From: Lachnospiraceae bacterium EP-SM-12S-S03 | GTDB lineage: Bacteria > Bacillota > Clostridia > Lachnospirales > Lachnospiraceae | NCBI GenBank assembly: GCA_020540725.1 | Contig: JAJBSL010000023.1 | Span: forward strand, 1-36,343 | Length of the DNA: 36,343 nt | Direction of reading: 5' to 3' | Part shown: positions 34,180 to 36,343 of the stretch, one piece after another | Numbering within the stretch: the first letter of the stretch is position 1 | Layout of the letters: each line of letters begins with the position of its first letter | Translations under genes and position numbers: made by a program | Notes under the pieces: model-generated | What the model was told of the DNA's origin: nothing | Database searches by the model: none | Seen by the model: the letters and a program-made list of their open reading frames with translations, nothing else

Positions 34180-34883
34180 TATGAATTTTCATTTCTTTCC
34201 AGTCTTCTTTCTTCGATTAATTTGTGAAGTTTGTCAAGAGCATCCTTCATTCCCCCTACCTCATCAATCAATCCTTCTCTCACTGCTTCTTCTCCTTCCA
34301 GCATGGTTCCAACATCTTTCACAAGCTGCGTCGGATCTAACATCAGTTCCTCAATCCTCTCTTGAGAAATGTGGGAATGATCCGCGATAAATTTCGTAAT
34401 ACGGTTCTGCGTCTTTTCCATATTTCGATAGCTTTGCATCACTCCGATAAACATCCCGCTTGACCGTACTGGGTGAACTACCATCGTTCCGCTTGGGACA
34501 ATAAAAGAATAATCCGCAGACACTGCAAGTGGACCGCCGATCGAATGACTTCCTCCAAGTACAAGTGAAACGCTTGGCTTACTAAGCGATGCGATCATTT
34601 CCGCAATGGCAAGCCCTGCCTCCACATCACCTCCCAATGTGTTCAAAAGAATTAAAAGCCCCTCAATTTCTTCATCATCTTCAATCTCAGCAAGTTTTGG
34701 AAGTAAATGTTCATATTTTGTCGCCTTTGTATTCGCATTGACTGCTTCATGACCTTCAATTTCTCCTATGATTGTAAGCAGGCGGATATTATGCTTTTTC
34801 TTGCTGTTTGTAAGTTCCAAACTTCCCATTTCTTTGATTTGTTCATTTTTCTCTTCATTTGGCTGCTCTTCTCTCTCGCTCAT
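34179..34883 (-). CDS. tepA: TepA/ClpP-class serine protease
   Basis: A 234-residue ClpP-fold protease. Catalytic Ser114 is in LGGSHSIGGPLAVSADY and the His137 in MVVHPVR; NTLGGDVEAGLAIAEMI precedes them. The family (translocation-enhancing protein) degrades signal peptides or other membrane-associated peptides in Bacillus, from memory. ATG 34883 has AGGAG 10 bp upstream. It is divergent from the second GNAT gene and upstream of ftsK. Confidence 0.87.
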   Translation of the reverse strand: MSEREEQPNEEKNEQIKEMGSLELTNSKKKHNIRLLTIIGEIEGHEAVNANTKATKYEHLLPKLAEIEDDEEIEGLLILLNTLGGDVEAGLAIAEMIASLSKPSVSLVLGGSHSIGGPLAVSADYSFIVPSGTMVVHPVRSSGMFIGVMQSYRNMEKTQNRITKFIADHSHISQERIEELMLDPTQLVKDVGTMLEGEEAVREGLIDEVGGMKDALDKLHKLIEERRLERNENS

Positions 34884-34928
34884 ATACAAATTTCTCCTAT
34901 ACTTTTTCCTTTAGTATCGGAATTTGCG

Positions 34929-34957
34929 TTGTACTTTATTCTGAAAACTGCTAAAAT
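34929..34957 (+). promoter_or_regulatory. Promoter of the second GNAT gene
   Basis: TTGTAC (34929-34934) and TAAAAT (34952-34957) are 17 bp apart. AAAGGGG follows before the ATG. Confidence 0.5.
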
Positions 34958-34990
34958 ATTTTCATATTTAAGGATAAAGGGGATTTCATT

Positions 34991-35494
34991 ATGATTTTCA
35001 GAAAAGCAAATAGAAATGATGCAGAACTTCTTGCCGCTTCTATGAAGAAAATCCGTTCTGATATGGACGATCCATCTATGTATGTAATAGATGAAGCAGA
35101 AGAATTAGAGAAATACATTGATGGAGAACACGGTTTTGCACTACTAGCCGAAGAAAAAAATATGTTAGCCGGATATTTTGTCTTCCGATTCCCGGATATT
35201 AACGAACCGGAGCACTTAGGTGATTATCTGAATCTGACTACTGAGGAAAAAGAGCATGTTGTGTATATGGATTCTGCCGGAGTATTCCAAAACTTCCGTG
35301 GACAGGGATTGCAAGGCAGACTTCTTCGCGCCGGAGAAGAACTGCTGAAAGACACAAAATATCAAACCGCACTTTCCACGATTTCTCCGGATAATACGGC
35401 AAGTCTGAATACGCTTCTTCGGGACGGATTTGAAATCATTACAACAACGGAAAAATACGGCGGACTAATCCGACATGTGTTGTATAAAAAATAG
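34991..35494 (+). CDS. GNAT N-acetyltransferase
   Basis: A 167-residue acetyltransferase. It begins MIFRKANRNDAELL, and has GVFQNFRGQGLQGRLLRAGEE as the acetyl-CoA loop (Q/RxxGxG/A), then TISPDNTASLNTLLRDGFEI. Substrate is unknown. It ends inside a terminator hairpin. Confidence 0.85.
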   Translation: MIFRKANRNDAELLAASMKKIRSDMDDPSMYVIDEAEELEKYIDGEHGFALLAEEKNMLAGYFVFRFPDINEPEHLGDYLNLTTEEKEHVVYMDSAGVFQNFRGQGLQGRLLRAGEELLKDTKYQTALSTISPDNTASLNTLLRDGFEIITTTEKYGGLIRHVLYKK

Positions 35495-35510
35495 GCGAAG
35501 CCTATTTTTT
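35485..35510 (+). terminator. Terminator overlapping the GNAT stop
   Basis: AAAAAATAGGC, loop GAA, GCCTATTTTTT. The TAG stop (35492-35494) is inside the left arm. Confidence 0.8.
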
Positions 35511-35578
35511 ATGTTAAGAAAACCACGCGATAATCGCGTGGTTCTATAGAAGCTTTAGCGATATATTCAGTTGTTTTA

Positions 35579-35640
35579 CTCCTAATGTGTATAATATAAA
35601 CGTGACCTGCCAGTTACGTAAATAATACACATTAGGAGGA
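35579..35640 (+). promoter_or_regulatory. IS200 leader hairpin sequestering the ribosome site
   Basis: TCCTAATGTGTAT (35580-35592) pairs with ATACACATTAGGA (35625-35637), which overlaps the AGGAGG (35634-35639) of tnpA. A smaller stem ACGTGAC/GTTACGT lies inside. It should limit translation, as known for IS200. Confidence 0.7.
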
Positions 35641-35647
35641 CAGTAAA

Positions 35648-36118
35648 ATGAATGAACAAAATACTGACATTAAAAGTTTAGCACATATGAAGTGGAACTG
35701 CAAATATCATGTGGTTTTTGCACCAAAATATAGAAGAAAGGTGTTTTTTCAAGAAAAAAGAGAGGATATTAGAGATATCATTAAAACACTATGTCAATGG
35801 AAAGGTGTAGACATAATAGAAGGAGAATTATGTCCGGATCACATTCATTTATTATTAAGTATCCCGCCCAAAATGAGTATTTCGGGTTTTATGGGATACT
35901 TAAAAGGGAAAAGTAGTCTTATGATATTTCAGAAATATGGAAATATGAAATTTGCGTACCGAAATCGCGAGTTTTGGTGTAAGGGATACTATGTAGATAC
36001 AGTAGGAAAGAATACAGCAGCAATAAAAAGTTATATGGCCAACCAGTTAAAACGAGACCAGGAAATGGATCAGTTGAGCCTATTTGACCCAAGAGACCCG
36101 TTTACGGGTGGCAAGTAA
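35648..36118 (+). CDS. tnpA: IS200-family Y1 HUH transposase
   Basis: A 156-residue single-strand transposase. The HUH motif is in CPDHIHLLLSIPP (about 59-71), and the catalytic tyrosine is in YYVDTVGKNTAAIKSYMANQ (about 117-136). It starts MKWNCKYHVVFAPKYRR at about residue 14, typical of the family. It looks intact and could be active; its translation is probably limited by the leader hairpin. Confidence 0.93.
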   Translation: MNEQNTDIKSLAHMKWNCKYHVVFAPKYRRKVFFQEKREDIRDIIKTLCQWKGVDIIEGELCPDHIHLLLSIPPKMSISGFMGYLKGKSSLMIFQKYGNMKFAYRNREFWCKGYYVDTVGKNTAAIKSYMANQLKRDQEMDQLSLFDPRDPFTGGK

Positions 36119-36222
36119 TTAATCGCATGGCTGGCAGGCCAATAAAAGACGCACTTGTGCGTGGCTAGTAGTATTAGGGCTATGCCCGAAACTGAAAAAC
36201 CACCCGCTATGCGGGTGGATAT

Positions 36223-36343
36223 TTATTCCTCACTTATTACTTCCTTTTCTCCAAGGAGTTCCTCGATGAGACTATGAAGAAAAGTCTGTAAATAAGATCT
36301 TCTATGATAATGATAGGCGAAAGGCTTGAGTAAAATCAGCTTT
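36223..36343 (-). CDS. 3' end of an unidentified gene
   Basis: An open frame of 39 codons runs from the right edge to TAA at 36223-36225. The visible end includes LKPFAYHYHRRSYLQTFLHS and LIEELLGEKEVISEE. I do not recognise it. The stop lies at the edge of the IS200 element, so the element sits just after, or slightly within, this gene's end. Confidence 0.45.
   Translation of the reverse strand, partial: KLILLKPFAYHYHRRSYLQTFLHSLIEELLGEKEVISEE

Larger units (their letters stand above)
35515..36225 (+). mobile_element. IS200-type insertion sequence
   Basis: The element contains one Y1 transposase gene and subterminal hairpins: AACCACGCG with CGCGTGGTT at 35521-35543 on the left and CCACCCGC with GCGGGTGG at 36200-36218 on the right. 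The length of about 0.7 kb is normal for IS200. There is no tnpB. Such elements lack terminal inverted repeats and transpose as single strands. Exact ends are not proven. Confidence 0.8.

Noticed and set aside
36120..36195. Possible omega-type guide RNA after tnpA
   Set aside because: There is no TnpB gene in the element; the small hairpins here are better explained as part of the IS200 right end.

Overview
The window looks like a chromosomal segment of a low-GC Gram-positive gut anaerobe, most likely a Lachnospiraceae member (Clostridia). The protein set supports this: formate-tetrahydrofolate ligase, electron-bifurcating NfnAB, a Rex-type operator before an iron alcohol dehydrogenase, FtsK/SpoIIIE next to TepA, RlmH, and strong AGGAGG ribosome sites. 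Taxonomy is inferred from protein character, not from a search. No rRNA, tRNA or CRISPR array was seen.

Positions 1-5900 are accessory and clearly more AT-rich than the rest. They hold an IS66 remnant, a type II restriction-modification pair very like NgoPII (predicted GGCC), a KAP-family P-loop NTPase, and a gene of about 385 codons broken by one in-frame TAA. The broken gene is bracketed by two diverged copies of a roughly 115-bp segment (about 3771-3888 and 5327-5445). The segment carries the direct-repeat word CAAAAGTTGTAAA and a conserved ACTCCT-N-CC-N-TGGCA core, so it resembles attachment sites left by successive site-specific integrations. Beyond it lies a scar of gene debris, including what looks like the tail of a DUF2075-type ATPase.

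Positions 5944-12100 hold a frameshifted amino-thiazoline-carboxylate-hydrolase-like gene, a PPC/DUF296 protein, a DtxR-family metal regulator, and a four-gene operon on the minus strand (DUF454, YgbA-type protein, two CydDC/IrtAB-like ABC half-transporters). The operon promoter and that of a nearby 60-residue membrane protein each carry two TTAG-N6-CTAA boxes, the core of DtxR/IdeR iron boxes. This suggests a small metal regulon.

Positions 12136-15518 are the most unusual part. A SatD-family protein overlaps by 11 bp a large protein that fuses a TetM/EF-G-like ribosomal GTPase to a YacP/Rae1-type NYN endoribonuclease. A perfect palindrome fills the promoter spacer of this operon. I propose a ribosome-targeted RNA cleavage or rescue module.

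Positions 15700-27275 carry mostly housekeeping and transport genes: a GNAT acetyltransferase, a DEDDh exonuclease, a YkgJ-type cysteine-cluster protein, a methyltransferase, a nitroreductase, a PadR plus HAAS/NfeD membrane protein pair with a clear dyad operator, a LysR/chromate transporter/NuoE-like/FUSC cluster, RlmH, and NfnAB.

Positions 27276-36343 carry an iron alcohol dehydrogenase with two Rex-like sites, a zinc-ribbon/TPR membrane protein, Fhs, FtsK, TepA, a second GNAT, a complete IS200-type element, and the 3' end of an unidentified gene running off the right edge.
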